A stretch of 64,000 bases of DNA from Campylobacter lanienae NCTC 13004 (GTDB taxonomy: Bacteria; Campylobacterota; Campylobacteria; Campylobacterales; Campylobacteraceae). This document shows positions 44,636-56,522 of this stretch, piece by piece. Every line of letters begins with the position of its first letter. Position 1 is the stretch's first letter. The translations under genes were made by a program, and so were the position numbers. The notes under the pieces were generated by a model that was not told the origin of the DNA, ran no database searches, and worked only from the letters and a program-made list of their open reading frames with translations. The stretch spans positions 1,240,001-1,304,000 of the forward strand of contig NZ_CP015578.1 in NCBI RefSeq assembly GCF_002139935.1, written 5' to 3'.

Positions 44636-45328
44636 TTATATTTCATCATCTTTTGAGCTAATTTTATATCCAAGGCCAGATATATTTTTAATCAAATTTA
44701 CCCCAACTTTATCACGAATTCTCTTAACAAAAGTCCTAATAGCCGCATCGCTAACCCTCTCATCTGTCCAGACATTTTGCTTAATCTCTTCGTGCAAAAC
44801 CAAAGTATCCATCCTTTGGGCTAAAATTGTCAAAAATGCCAACTCTTTTTTGGTTAATCCTATTTGAGTTCCATCATCTTTTATAAGCACTCTTTTGGTT
44901 TTGTCAAATTTAATTCCACGGCCAATATCGATTTGCGAAGTAAGATCTATTCTATCTTTGGCGACCTTAGATATCTCTTCACACAACTCATCATCGCTAA
45001 GTGGCTTTATAAGATATTTATCTACTCTAGCATCAATTGCACCAAGCAATCTATCTCTATCGCTAAAAGCGCTAAATACAATCACAGGCGTGGATTGCGA
45101 TATCTGTCTGATCTCTTTAGTCATCTCTAGACCATCCATTATAGGCATTACTATATCTGTAAGCACTAAATCTGGGTTGTATTTTTTAAATTTTTTTAGC
45201 CCTTCATCGCCATTTTTAGCCAAGATAACACTTTTAAAAAGCCCTTCTAAGGCTCTAGCTATTGAGCTTTTTATCTTATTGTCATCTTCTACTATTAAAA
45301 TGGTTAAATTTTTTAAATTTTCATCCAT
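44636..45328 (-). CDS. OmpR-family response regulator, orphan here
   Basis: 230 residues. The receiver domain has acidic pocket EDD (14-16), phospho-acceptor Asp58 in LVLTDIVMPIMDGLEM, Ser/Thr in VIVFSAFSD and Lys in YLIKPLSDDE. The C-terminal winged helix has LTKKELAFLTILAQ and ISGLGYKIS. Gene position upstream of ccoN matches a C. jejuni regulator that I recall having a sensor kinase next to it. Here no kinase gene lies on either side; only a 235-base gap follows upstream with no gene in it. Targets unknown. Confidence 0.92.
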   Translation of the reverse strand: MDENLKNLTILIVEDDNKIKSSIARALEGLFKSVILAKNGDEGLKKFKKYNPDLVLTDIVMPIMDGLEMTKEIRQISQSTPVIVFSAFSDRDRLLGAIDARVDKYLIKPLSDDELCEEISKVAKDRIDLTSQIDIGRGIKFDKTKRVLIKDDGTQIGLTKKELAFLTILAQRMDTLVLHEEIKQNVWTDERVSDAAIRTFVKRIRDKVGVNLIKNISGLGYKISSKDDEI

Positions 45329-45563
45329 TACTCTCTCCGCCTAATATATTTAATCTACAAAACTAATTTTACTAATTATTGGTTCGTTAATTATAGCATA
45401 TTTAATTTGCTAATTAATATCATTTTAGATATTGAGTTTATATTTAAGTGGATTTTTGCTATATTATAATCAAAAAAAAGGCTATTTTATAATTTTAAAA
45501 AAAGAGAAAATATAGTGAATTTAAACTAAAAAATAGATATTGAATATCAAAATTTTATAATTT

Positions 45564-46229
45564 TTATTTAAGTAACATAAATCCTAAATATAAAAAATAA
45601 ATTCCATACCCAAGCATAATTATAAAAGAGATTAAATTTAAATAATTTTTAAATTTAGCACTCAAAGCAGACAAAATACCACCGACTCCCATCATCACAG
45701 GAATTGTGCTAAGACCAAAAATAGCCATAATCATCGCACCATTTATCAAAGAGCCACTCCCAAGCGAAACAGCCAAAAAATAATATACAACTCCGCAAGG
45801 CAAAAGCCCATTTAAAAATCCTAAAATCAAAAACGATATAAGGCTATTTTTTTGTCTGAATTTGGCAAATAAAGGGATAATTAAATAGCTTAATTTCTGA
45901 TTTTCGATATAAGATAGCAGCTTACCTCTTTTAAAAAGCCCAAAAGCCAAAATAATCAAAATCACCCCAGCAAAAAAGATAACCAACCCCCTATTAGCAC
46001 CGCTCAAAAGAGCAGCCGAGCCAAAAAGCCCAAATAAAATACCTAAAATCATATATGCCAAAACTCTGCTAAGATGATAACTAAGTAGTAAGATGAATTG
46101 AGTTGATTTTGATTTTTGATTAAGTTTGATATTATAAGCTACCACAAATCCACCACACATACCGATACAATGCGACAAGCTAAAGCTAATCGCAAGTGCA
46201 ATAGTAGTAAGGATCGTGGCTAAATCCAT
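45564..46229 (-). CDS. DsbD_2/TauE-like membrane protein, possibly oxidase copper/assembly related
   Basis: 221 residues, six membrane segments. Conserved motifs SHCIGMCGGFVVAY at the N-terminus and LNGLLPCGVVYYFLAV in the middle provide paired cysteines typical of PF13386-type proteins (annotated as sulfite exporter TauE/SafE or UreH-like). These are frequently found near cbb3 oxidase assembly genes and may handle copper or thiol reduction. The stop/start junction with carA is direct (carA stop 46229). Confidence 0.8.
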   Translation of the reverse strand: MDLATILTTIALAISFSLSHCIGMCGGFVVAYNIKLNQKSKSTQFILLLSYHLSRVLAYMILGILFGLFGSAALLSGANRGLVIFFAGVILIILAFGLFKRGKLLSYIENQKLSYLIIPLFAKFRQKNSLISFLILGFLNGLLPCGVVYYFLAVSLGSGSLINGAMIMAIFGLSTIPVMMGVGGILSALSAKFKNYLNLISFIIMLGYGIYFLYLGFMLLK

Positions 46230-47347
46230 TATAAAATTTCTATAAATTTCTTAAAGATATATTTACTCTCATTTGGTCCGCTACTCGCTTCTGGATGGTG
46301 CTGGACTGAAAATACTCTTCCACCATTATAGCAAACCCCTTCAATAGTGTTATCAAAGAGATTTCTATGTGTAATTGTGGCTACTTCGCATATACTTTCT
46401 GGGACATTATAATTGTGATTTTGTGCTGTTATCTCTATGCTTTTTGTATCTAGATTTTGGACTGGGTGATTAGATCCGTGTTGGCCAAATTTGAGTTTAT
46501 AAGTCTCATAACCATAGGCATTTGATAACAACTGATGACCAAGACAGATACCAAACATAGGGATATTTGCTGCGATTAACTTTTTGATCTGTGCTATCTC
46601 ATTTACTAGCATTTTAGGCTCCCCTGGGCCGTTGCTTAGGAATACTCCATGAATTTGGCCTTTATTAAATTTATCTATCAAAACTTCAGCCTTTACATCA
46701 TGCGGATAAACCTCAAGCTCAAGGCCAACGCTACAAAGCTCATTTAATATATTTCTCTTAACACCATAATCAATCACCGCAACTCTTTTTCCAATTGATT
46801 TTACACTACCATAAGATTGGTTTTTATGATCCCATCTGCTTAAAAGATGAGTATATGGCTCTTTAGTACTAACAATGCTTACATAGTTGATCTCATCGAT
46901 TCTAGCGCTATTTTCTAAGGCTTTTTTAAGCTCATCTTTATCGCTAATTTCAGTAGATACATATACTCTTAAATTTCCGCTATCTCTTAGCATTTTAGTA
47001 AGATATCTAGTATCTATATCATATACTCCGAATTTGCCTTGTTCGTAAAAGAATTTGTCAATACTCTCTTTGGATCTAAAATTGCTAGGCTTAGCATTAA
47101 AATTACGCATAAAGACCCCACTAGCGTGAATTTTATTACTCTCTTTATCATCATCATTGATCCCTACAATTCCGATTTCTGGCATAGTAAATACTATGAA
47201 TTGACCAGCATAACTAGGGTCTGTGATGATCTCTTCATATCCAGTTAGCGAGGTATTAAAAACTAATTCACCAAAGGCACTTCCGCCCTTGCCAAATGCC
47301 TTAGCTTCCATATAAATGCCATTTTCTAAATAAATATACGCTTTCAT
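46229..47347 (-). CDS. carA: Carbamoyl-phosphate synthase small subunit
   Basis: 372 residues. N-terminal domain with GELVFNTSLTGYEEIITDPS, C-terminal class I amidotransferase with nucleophile Cys in FGICLGHQLLS and the His/Glu pair in VQHHPEASSGP. It releases ammonia from glutamine for the large subunit, feeding arginine and pyrimidine synthesis. One-base overlaps with both neighbours suggest coupled translation. Confidence 0.97.
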   Translation of the reverse strand: MKAYIYLENGIYMEAKAFGKGGSAFGELVFNTSLTGYEEIITDPSYAGQFIVFTMPEIGIVGINDDDKESNKIHASGVFMRNFNAKPSNFRSKESIDKFFYEQGKFGVYDIDTRYLTKMLRDSGNLRVYVSTEISDKDELKKALENSARIDEINYVSIVSTKEPYTHLLSRWDHKNQSYGSVKSIGKRVAVIDYGVKRNILNELCSVGLELEVYPHDVKAEVLIDKFNKGQIHGVFLSNGPGEPKMLVNEIAQIKKLIAANIPMFGICLGHQLLSNAYGYETYKLKFGQHGSNHPVQNLDTKSIEITAQNHNYNVPESICEVATITHRNLFDNTIEGVCYNGGRVFSVQHHPEASSGPNESKYIFKKFIEIL

Positions 47348-47898
47348 TATATCATCCCTCTTTTACTAAGCTCTTCTTCATATAATCTTTCAAATATCAA
47401 ATCATACTCATCTGTGCCTGGAATCAACTTTTTCTTATAATTATCCAAGCGATCAGCCACAATATCTTCTATTGATTCATACTGCTTTAAGTAACTCTCT
47501 ATCGCACTATATATGAGATTTTTAACCCTATTTTCTGATACGCTATAATCTATTAAATTCTCTTTCCATAATCTTTGTAAAATTTCGTGAGATAAGCTAC
47601 TATAACGATCATCATAAGCAAGCATCACACCAAAATCTTTAGCCAATTTTTTCTTGATTAACCAAAACATACTCTTGCGATCAACTTGCATAAAATCAAT
47701 CTCATTTTCATTTTGCTCTAAAAGCTCTTTTACACGCTCTTCTAAGGCCCTTTCTTTGTTTATATCAGCATACAAAATATCTTGAGCTACAGCCACTATA
47801 GGCTCGGTTCCGCTTTTGAATTTGATAAAACCAGATTTAAATAGATCGTTTGCAATTTTTCTTGCTATGTATGGAGCATGAGGAAGTTTAATACGCAT
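47347..47898 (-). CDS. DUF507 family protein
   Basis: 183 residues, helical and charged, beginning MRIKLPHAPYIARKIANDL and ending in LIFERLYEEELSKRGMI, as in campylobacterota DUF507 proteins. It may contain two copies of a ~90-residue unit, given the repeated aa pattern of hydrophobic and acidic residues (IYSAIESYL; ILYADINKE). No enzymatic motif. It lies between carA and a flagellar-type pair. Function unknown. Confidence 0.85.
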   Translation of the reverse strand: MRIKLPHAPYIARKIANDLFKSGFIKFKSGTEPIVAVAQDILYADINKERALEERVKELLEQNENEIDFMQVDRKSMFWLIKKKLAKDFGVMLAYDDRYSSLSHEILQRLWKENLIDYSVSENRVKNLIYSAIESYLKQYESIEDIVADRLDNYKKKLIPGTDEYDLIFERLYEEELSKRGMI

Positions 47899-47979
47899 TT
47901 AAATGACCTTTATAAATTTTTAGCTAATTTTATCAAAAAAATATATAAAATCAGCTAAAAATAGCAAGATAAATTAAAT

Positions 47980-48495
47980 TTATTTAGTTGAATTTAAATC
48001 CTTAAAAAGCTCATCATTTTTCAAAATTTGCGTAAGTTCAGCTGCTATTTGCGGATCCATTTTAGCTAAAATTGATGATATCTTTTTAGCTTCAAGTGAG
48101 TGTAAAACCTTCGCCGCTTCATCTCTTGGGAGTTCTGATATTATAGTAGCGGCTGGGGCGTCTTTCATCTTAGCATATACCTCTAATACCTTATCGCTTG
48201 TAATGCTTTTTAGCTCGGATAAAATTTTTTCATTTTTATCAAGCATATTTTTTATATTTTCTTCTTTTTGAGATATGGTCTGTAATGTCGCATTAAGCTC
48301 TTTTTCTTTGGCTAGAATTTGAGCTTCACGCTGGTTAAATAAAGTAGTAGTAGCAGCTCTATAAGCTTCTAGCTCCTGGCGTGAGCTGTCTATTAGCTCT
48401 AAATTTTTAGCGATATTTGCCTCTCTATCAGCTAAAATTTCATCACTATTAGCATATAAAAATATACTTAAAAAAAGTGTAAAATATAACTTCAA
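47980..48495 (-). CDS. MotE-like periplasmic coiled-coil protein
   Basis: 171 residues. Signal peptide MKLYFTLFLSIFLYANS, a long coiled coil (~20-110) and a C-terminal helical domain with YAKMKDAPAATIISELPRDE, AAKVLHSLEAKKISSILAKM and DPQIAAELTQIL. This is the MgtE-N/FliG-like fold seen in MotE, a chaperone for flagellar motor proteins. It follows a FliJ-like gene by 10 bases, supporting a flagellar role. In C. jejuni I recall the homologue as a glycosylated protein affecting invasion. Confidence 0.8.
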   Translation of the reverse strand: MKLYFTLFLSIFLYANSDEILADREANIAKNLELIDSSRQELEAYRAATTTLFNQREAQILAKEKELNATLQTISQKEENIKNMLDKNEKILSELKSITSDKVLEVYAKMKDAPAATIISELPRDEAAKVLHSLEAKKISSILAKMDPQIAAELTQILKNDELFKDLNSTK

Positions 48496-48505
48496 ACCAA
48501 CATCC

Positions 48506-51034
<2,529 letters not shown>

Positions 51035-51043
51035 ATTCTCTCC

Positions 51044-52837
51044 TTACTCCATAATCTTATAAAATGACGCTATATATCGCTGGATGATATCGTGTTCATC
51101 TTTAATAGCTGTGATAACTAAATGCTCTAGATATACTTCACCGGCTCTATTTTTGTTATAAATTTTACCACTCCAACTACCAAAATGCTTGATATCAGAC
51201 CACATTTTGGCATAAAATACATTATCATGCTTATCTGATCGTAAGACTTTTGGTTTTTTGCCGATTACATCTTCTTTGCTATATCCTGTAATTTTAGTAA
51301 AGCTATCATTAACATCAAGTATATCACCATTGACATCGCATATCAAAATACCATTAATTGAGCTTGACATTATAGCATTTGTTAAAGCGTTTTGGACTAC
51401 ATATCTTTGATGATCGCTAATATCTATAGCTGTGCCTATGATCTCATCAGAATCATTTAGAGTATCTAGGGCTTTAGCCTTGATCTTGGCATAAATTTGC
51501 TTTCCATCTTTTTTAAGTAGTCTTACATTGCACTCAACAAGCCTTGAGCTGCCATCTATATATCTATCTAACTCGTCTATAAATATATCGATATCATCTC
51601 TATATACGATTTTATAGATATCTTCTATAGATCCAACTCCCATATCAATGCTATTTTTATATCCCAAATACTCGACAAAATCAACACTAAATTTCAAAAC
51701 CCCACTACTAGCAAAATACTCAAATCCCAATAAATTACTACTTAGAATTCTGCTCTCGTGTCGTTTGAGTTTGCTGATTAGAATCTCTCTTAATATCTCT
51801 TGATTGGTATTATCTAGCAAAAACATAGTAACTTCTATCTCGCCATTTATATTTTTGCTACTTGATACAAATATCCTAAACCACCCATACTCGCCACTAA
51901 CTAACTTAAACCTATAAGAGCGATCAAGCTCTTTTTTGGTATCATATATGCTATTTTCTAGTTTGATTTTGCGTTTGATCTCTAAGCTTAAAGGCTCTAT
52001 ATCATCGCTATGACAAATGGATTTAAGATCTAGATTTTTATCATTATTTTGGATTAGTAAATTTATATTTGAGCTAAGCCCAGTAACGATCCATTCATCA
52101 GCATATACAAATTTAAACACGATAGCTGGGTTGTTTTCTATCATTGAAATTTCGCTATTTAGACCTTCAATCTTCTCTTGCGCTTTTGTGGCATCTAGTA
52201 TAATCATAAAGTATGAATCATTGAAATACAAACTCACAGGCGTGCTAATCACCTCAACAAATTTAATATCGCCATTAGATAATTTATGCTTTTTATATGA
52301 TGATTTATCATCTATTTGGATATCAAATATACTCATGGTTAAAAGCTCACCCTTAGAGTATCCATAAAAATCCACCGCACATCTGCTAGCATCCATTATA
52401 CTGCCATCTTTGGCATCTATAAATAATATCTTGATATCACTTTTGTCAAACAATAAACTATAATATTCTATATAATATTTTAAGCTATTTTCAGCACAAA
52501 CCCACGATGTAAAAAACTCATAAATACTATTATTGATATAGTAAAAATCCAAATTCGAAACAGGAGCAATAATCTCCTTGGCTGCAAGTTTATCTATAAA
52601 TATTTTGGTATTTGCGATGGGTAAAATAATATTATTTTTGATATACAAAAATATATCTAAAAATAGAGCCAAAAGTACTATAATAAATGTAGAAAAATAT
52701 AGATACATAATGCTATTTACGCTATCATTAGAGAATATAAAATATAGGCTAAAAATACTCATAGCAATAAATATTACTAATATAGCTATAGCTCGTCTAA
52801 GTAGCCCAGAAGCGAGAAAAACTCTGCCTTGTCGCAT
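51044..52837 (-). CDS. Membrane PAS-repeat sensor without output domain
   Basis: 597 residues from MRQGRVFLASG (after TTAGG); longer starts up to 52882 are possible. Two membrane helices lie at the N-terminus (AIAILVIFIAMSIFSLYFIF; YLYFSTFIIVLLALFLDIFL). Then a run of PAS folds: SIMDASRCAVDFYGYSKGEL, KFSVDFVEYLGYK with KKDGKQIYAKIKA, and the last ILICDVNGDILDVNDSF with TKITGYSKEDVIGK. It ends just after that PAS (YIASFYKIME). No GGDEF, EAL, kinase or chemotaxis domain follows, and the next gene begins 10 bases on. It could be a truncated relic or a sensor that acts on another protein. Confidence 0.8.
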   Translation of the reverse strand: MRQGRVFLASGLLRRAIAILVIFIAMSIFSLYFIFSNDSVNSIMYLYFSTFIIVLLALFLDIFLYIKNNIILPIANTKIFIDKLAAKEIIAPVSNLDFYYINNSIYEFFTSWVCAENSLKYYIEYYSLLFDKSDIKILFIDAKDGSIMDASRCAVDFYGYSKGELLTMSIFDIQIDDKSSYKKHKLSNGDIKFVEVISTPVSLYFNDSYFMIILDATKAQEKIEGLNSEISMIENNPAIVFKFVYADEWIVTGLSSNINLLIQNNDKNLDLKSICHSDDIEPLSLEIKRKIKLENSIYDTKKELDRSYRFKLVSGEYGWFRIFVSSSKNINGEIEVTMFLLDNTNQEILREILISKLKRHESRILSSNLLGFEYFASSGVLKFSVDFVEYLGYKNSIDMGVGSIEDIYKIVYRDDIDIFIDELDRYIDGSSRLVECNVRLLKKDGKQIYAKIKAKALDTLNDSDEIIGTAIDISDHQRYVVQNALTNAIMSSSINGILICDVNGDILDVNDSFTKITGYSKEDVIGKKPKVLRSDKHDNVFYAKMWSDIKHFGSWSGKIYNKNRAGEVYLEHLVITAIKDEHDIIQRYIASFYKIME

Positions 52838-52963
52838 ACACCTAACCTTTGGCATAAGTAAATTTATGTGATATAGGCTCAAATTCTACCTAAATTTTAA
52901 TAAATTCAAGCTAAATATAAATTTTTAAGAAAGCTTTGGTAGAAATTTGGATAAAATTGCGCC

Positions 52964-53539
52964 ATGAGACTTACTATATCGGCTATTTTTATCTCTATTA
53001 TCATTAGTGGTTGCTCCTTTAAATCACCGCTTTTAAATCTAAATTCCATCTACGATACCTACACAATTAGCAAAGATGAAAGAGGGATTTACACCATAAT
53101 CAAAGACAATATAATCCAAAAAAAGATCCAAACCAAAATCCTAGCAACGCCGAATTTGAGTAATTTTCATATCGATGTCGTATCTCAATGGGGCGAAGTG
53201 TTATTAATCGGTGAAGTAGCAAATATGGATGATAAAATGAAGCTAATCAACCTAGCCAAAAATACAATGGGAGTAAATCATATTAAGACTTATATAAATT
53301 TAAAAACCCCAAATTCATGCCACTTCATAGATGAATTAACCATGCTAACTAAGATCAAAACTGATCTAATCAGCGATCCGCACATAGATAGCACAAATAT
53401 CAATATACACATTGTTCAATGTGATATCGTATTTAGCGGTGCGGTCGCTACGATAGAACAAGAAAAGCGTGCCCTTTGGTATGCTTTTCACACAGATGGA
53501 GTTAGCAATGCTTACTCATTTTTACATATTTTAAAATAA
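52964..53539 (+). CDS. BON-domain lipoprotein
   Basis: 191 residues. The signal ends in lipobox SIIISGC. Two BON-type units: KIQTKILATPNLSNFHIDVV with GEVLLIGEVANMDDKMKLI and VNHIKTYINL; then MLTKIKTDLISDPHIDSTNI with DIVFSGAVATIEQEK. Two-BON lipoproteins such as DolP bind anionic phospholipids and maintain outer-membrane integrity. Divergent from the PAS gene. Twenty-residue spacing pieces match the family well. Confidence 0.85.
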   Translation: MRLTISAIFISIIISGCSFKSPLLNLNSIYDTYTISKDERGIYTIIKDNIIQKKIQTKILATPNLSNFHIDVVSQWGEVLLIGEVANMDDKMKLINLAKNTMGVNHIKTYINLKTPNSCHFIDELTMLTKIKTDLISDPHIDSTNINIHIVQCDIVFSGAVATIEQEKRALWYAFHTDGVSNAYSFLHILK

Positions 53540-53607
53540 TTATAATTTAACATATTTTTAACATAATATTATAATAATACTTCAAATTTTTTATAAAAGG
53601 ATAGAGG

Positions 53608-54081
53608 ATGAAGGTCTCAAAACCGATCGCTACAACTGCGACCATAGCTACTTTTTTCATTGTTGGCGCTACTGGTGTTTTTATGTTTTTTGATCTTAAA
53701 AATTATGGGATCAAAACCATACACGAATATGTCGGTATAGCAATGGTATTAGCGTGTGTGCTACATATATTTGCCAATCTTGCGCCGTTTAAGAAATATT
53801 TCAGCGGCAAAAAGCTTGGATTTATCAGTGGTGCTATCGTGCTTTGCGTGATATTTATGCTATTTGCTCCAAATTCAAAATCAGCACAAAAAGAGCTTTA
53901 TTCTAGCTTTATGGCCGTTAATTTAAATAACGCAATAATAGCTTTTAATAGCGATAAAACTGCAATTGAAAACTATCTAAATAGTAAAAATATTAAATTT
54001 GAAGATATAGATCTTAAAGAGTTTATCGCTAAGAATAATTTAAATGAAGCTGAATTTATAAAAATCCTTATAAAACGCTAA
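53608..54081 (+). CDS. DUF4405-domain membrane protein
   Basis: 157 residues. Three membrane helices with conserved His: ATTATIATFFIVGATGVFMF, then IKTIHEYVGIAMVLACVLHI and a third near residue 80-95 (GFISGAIVLCVIFMLFAP). The His pair recalls haem-binding four-helix membrane proteins (DUF4405 or cytochrome b type). The soluble C-terminal tail is acidic and helical. An AGGATAGAGG site precedes the ATG. Convergent with the MMPL gene, overlapping by 4 bases. Confidence 0.8.
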   Translation: MKVSKPIATTATIATFFIVGATGVFMFFDLKNYGIKTIHEYVGIAMVLACVLHIFANLAPFKKYFSGKKLGFISGAIVLCVIFMLFAPNSKSAQKELYSSFMAVNLNNAIIAFNSDKTAIENYLNSKNIKFEDIDLKEFIAKNNLNEAEFIKILIKR

Positions 54082-56522
54082 TCCAAGAGCCTTTTTGGCT
54101 CTTTTTTATAAAATGAGCCAATCATAGCTGGTAGCAAAATCAAAGCCCCTAAAAGCATCATAATCATAACCAAATCAGTCAAAATCCCAAAGTATATAGT
54201 CGGCCAAAAATTCGATAAACTCATCACACTAAAGCCCAAAAATATCGCAAATGAAGTATAATACATCGCATATCCGATGCTTAAATGAGAGTTTATAATA
54301 GAGCGATTTGTAGAGTAAATTCGATTTTCGTTTTTAAATCTATGGATATAGTGGATTATATCATCCACGCCGATCCCAAGGCTGATTGCTGCGATGGTGA
54401 TACTCATTATATCAAGCGAAATTCCAGCGATTCCCATCACACCAAAGACAAAACAAAGTGGCACTAAATTAGCGATAATTGCGATAATTGATAGTTTAAG
54501 ACTTCTAAAAATAACCAAAAATACCAAAAATAGAGCCAAAAGCACAAAGATAATCGTATCAGCTTGAGAGCTAAATAGAGCTTGAAGCATATTGTTATAA
54601 AGCACCATAACTCCAGCCACTTCTACTTTGAGTGGTTCATCTTTGAGCAGATTTTCTAAATCTGCTTTTAATGATTTTATAAACTCATCTCGCTTTAAAT
54701 TTGGGTCGCTATCAAGTGTTCTAATACTAAATCTAGCTTCATTATTTTCTATATTTAAATATGGGGTTAAAATCAGCTCTTTATACTCATTTGGTAGATT
54801 ACTATATATGAGTGAGAGAGCTAGTGGATCAAGTTCTTTACCGCTATTTATACTCTTGCCAACTTCTAATAAGGTTGCTAAGGAGCCGACATTACCGATA
54901 AATTCACGCTCTTGTAGGAATTTATCAACCTTTTTTATGATATCAAGCTTATAAGAGTTAAACCAATACTCCGGCGAATTATCGCTAAATTCATCTTCAA
55001 ACTCACCCAAATCTTCATCGCTATAATCCATCTTTGCTGGAGTAAATTTGATAATCACATCAAGCGGAATCGTCCCACCTAGTTCTGTATCAATGACCTT
55101 CATACCTTGATAAATTTCGGTATTTGATTTAAAATACCCTATAAAGCTATTTTCGACTCTTAACTTACTAATACCATAAATCCCAATTATAACTATAATA
55201 AAACTGATAAAATATATATTTTTTGGTCTATTAATCGCTATCTTAGCACACCAATGTGTGAATTTGAAATTATTTTCAAAGCTCATTTTTGGCTCTTTTT
55301 TCTTAAGTAACACAAGCAAACTGCCAAAGACAAAAAACGCCACCAAAAGCGATATAGAGATACTCACACTCATCATCATTCCAAGCATAATAATAGGCTT
55401 AATATCGCTTAAGCAAAGTGATGAAAATCCAATCACAGTGGTAAAAATCGCAAAAAAACAAGGCTTGAATTTAGATCTTAAAGTCAGATAAACTAGCTGA
55501 ATATTTGTATAATCCCTATGCTTTAAATATAGCTCACGATACGCCACTATCAAATGTATAACCACAGAGATAGTGATAATCAACTGAAGTGCTATATAAT
55601 TAGAGCTAATAACCGTAATCTCATATCCCAATAGCCCAAACAACCCACTAGCCAAAATCACACTCAAAAAGCAGACAATAATAGGCAACACCACAAATCT
55701 CATCTGCTTAAAAAAGAGCCACAAACAAAGCCCAAGCAAGAATAAAACGCTACTTCCATATATCACCAAATCATTTTTGACAAAGCTTATCATATCATCA
55801 GCGATCATATTAATCCCGCCTAGAAATATCCTCTCATAGCCCTTATGACGCTCTATAATCTCTCTTATTTTGACGATACTTTCATGCTCAAAAATGCGTA
55901 TAGAATCTCTATATTTTTTAAATTCAATCTCTAATTTCGCCAACTCTTCTTTGGCTTTTGGGCTATTTTCTGCTTTTAAAGCGTCCCTTTGGTTAAGAAA
56001 ATTAGCATAAATCTCATCATTTTTTAAATTCACAACAATCGAAGTAGTCTTAAAATCAGCACTCACAAGCGAATTTTTGTATAATGGGCTGGTTGTTAGC
56101 TCCTTTTGGGCTGCGTTAAGATCGATATTTGGTTTGCTTAGATTTGGGACATTTTCTATAAGTTCGCTGATAGTTAAATTTGGATTATTAGTTAGAAGTG
56201 GTGCTTTTAGGATAGAAAACACAGAATCTACTATTGGTAAATTTTCTAAATCCTTTGATATAGCCGCAATCTTATCTAAGCTACTTTGGCTTAGTAAATT
56301 TGAATTTGGCCTATAAGCAATTATAAGGAAATTTTTGCTCTCGTATCGCTTTGTAATCTCTCTATAAATTGCTAGATCTTTGTCATTTTCTAAAAGCAGA
56401 GTTTGCGTTGAGGCATCAATTTCTAATTTATATGAAAATATCCCTATTATAATAGATATTGCTAGGCTCAACGCCAAGGTTAATTTAGGAAATAAGACTA
56501 TAAATTTAAATATTTTTTTCAT
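54078..56522 (-). CDS. RND/MMPL-family lipid exporter
   Basis: 814 residues: two repeats, each one membrane helix, a large periplasmic domain, then five to six helices. The second repeat has SITIAAISLGIGVDDIIHYI, the MMPL/SSD signature with paired Asp; the first has LIITISVVIHLIVAYRELYL. It fits the HpnN-type lipid carriers. It overlaps the MlaC-like gene by 17 bases and is preceded by MlaA, so it probably replaces or supplements the MlaFEDB ABC machine as motor for phospholipid movement (inference). In C. jejuni I recall the same trio. Confidence 0.88.
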   Translation of the reverse strand: MKKIFKFIVLFPKLTLALSLAISIIIGIFSYKLEIDASTQTLLLENDKDLAIYREITKRYESKNFLIIAYRPNSNLLSQSSLDKIAAISKDLENLPIVDSVFSILKAPLLTNNPNLTISELIENVPNLSKPNIDLNAAQKELTTSPLYKNSLVSADFKTTSIVVNLKNDEIYANFLNQRDALKAENSPKAKEELAKLEIEFKKYRDSIRIFEHESIVKIREIIERHKGYERIFLGGINMIADDMISFVKNDLVIYGSSVLFLLGLCLWLFFKQMRFVVLPIIVCFLSVILASGLFGLLGYEITVISSNYIALQLIITISVVIHLIVAYRELYLKHRDYTNIQLVYLTLRSKFKPCFFAIFTTVIGFSSLCLSDIKPIIMLGMMMSVSISISLLVAFFVFGSLLVLLKKKEPKMSFENNFKFTHWCAKIAINRPKNIYFISFIIVIIGIYGISKLRVENSFIGYFKSNTEIYQGMKVIDTELGGTIPLDVIIKFTPAKMDYSDEDLGEFEDEFSDNSPEYWFNSYKLDIIKKVDKFLQEREFIGNVGSLATLLEVGKSINSGKELDPLALSLIYSNLPNEYKELILTPYLNIENNEARFSIRTLDSDPNLKRDEFIKSLKADLENLLKDEPLKVEVAGVMVLYNNMLQALFSSQADTIIFVLLALFLVFLVIFRSLKLSIIAIIANLVPLCFVFGVMGIAGISLDIMSITIAAISLGIGVDDIIHYIHRFKNENRIYSTNRSIINSHLSIGYAMYYTSFAIFLGFSVMSLSNFWPTIYFGILTDLVMIMMLLGALILLPAMIGSFYKKEPKRLLD
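54085..54107 (+). terminator. Terminator for the DUF4405 gene, inside the 3' end of the opposite gene
   Basis: AAGAGCC-TTTTT-GGCTCTT followed by TTTT, starting 4 bases after the stop at 54081. On the minus strand the same bases encode the last residues (KKEPKRLLD) of the MMPL protein. Confidence 0.8.

Noticed and set aside
44864-45344. Plus-strand frames opposite the response regulator as a kinase remnant
   Set aside because: Antisense to conserved receiver-domain codons; no kinase motifs (H-box, N-box) visible.
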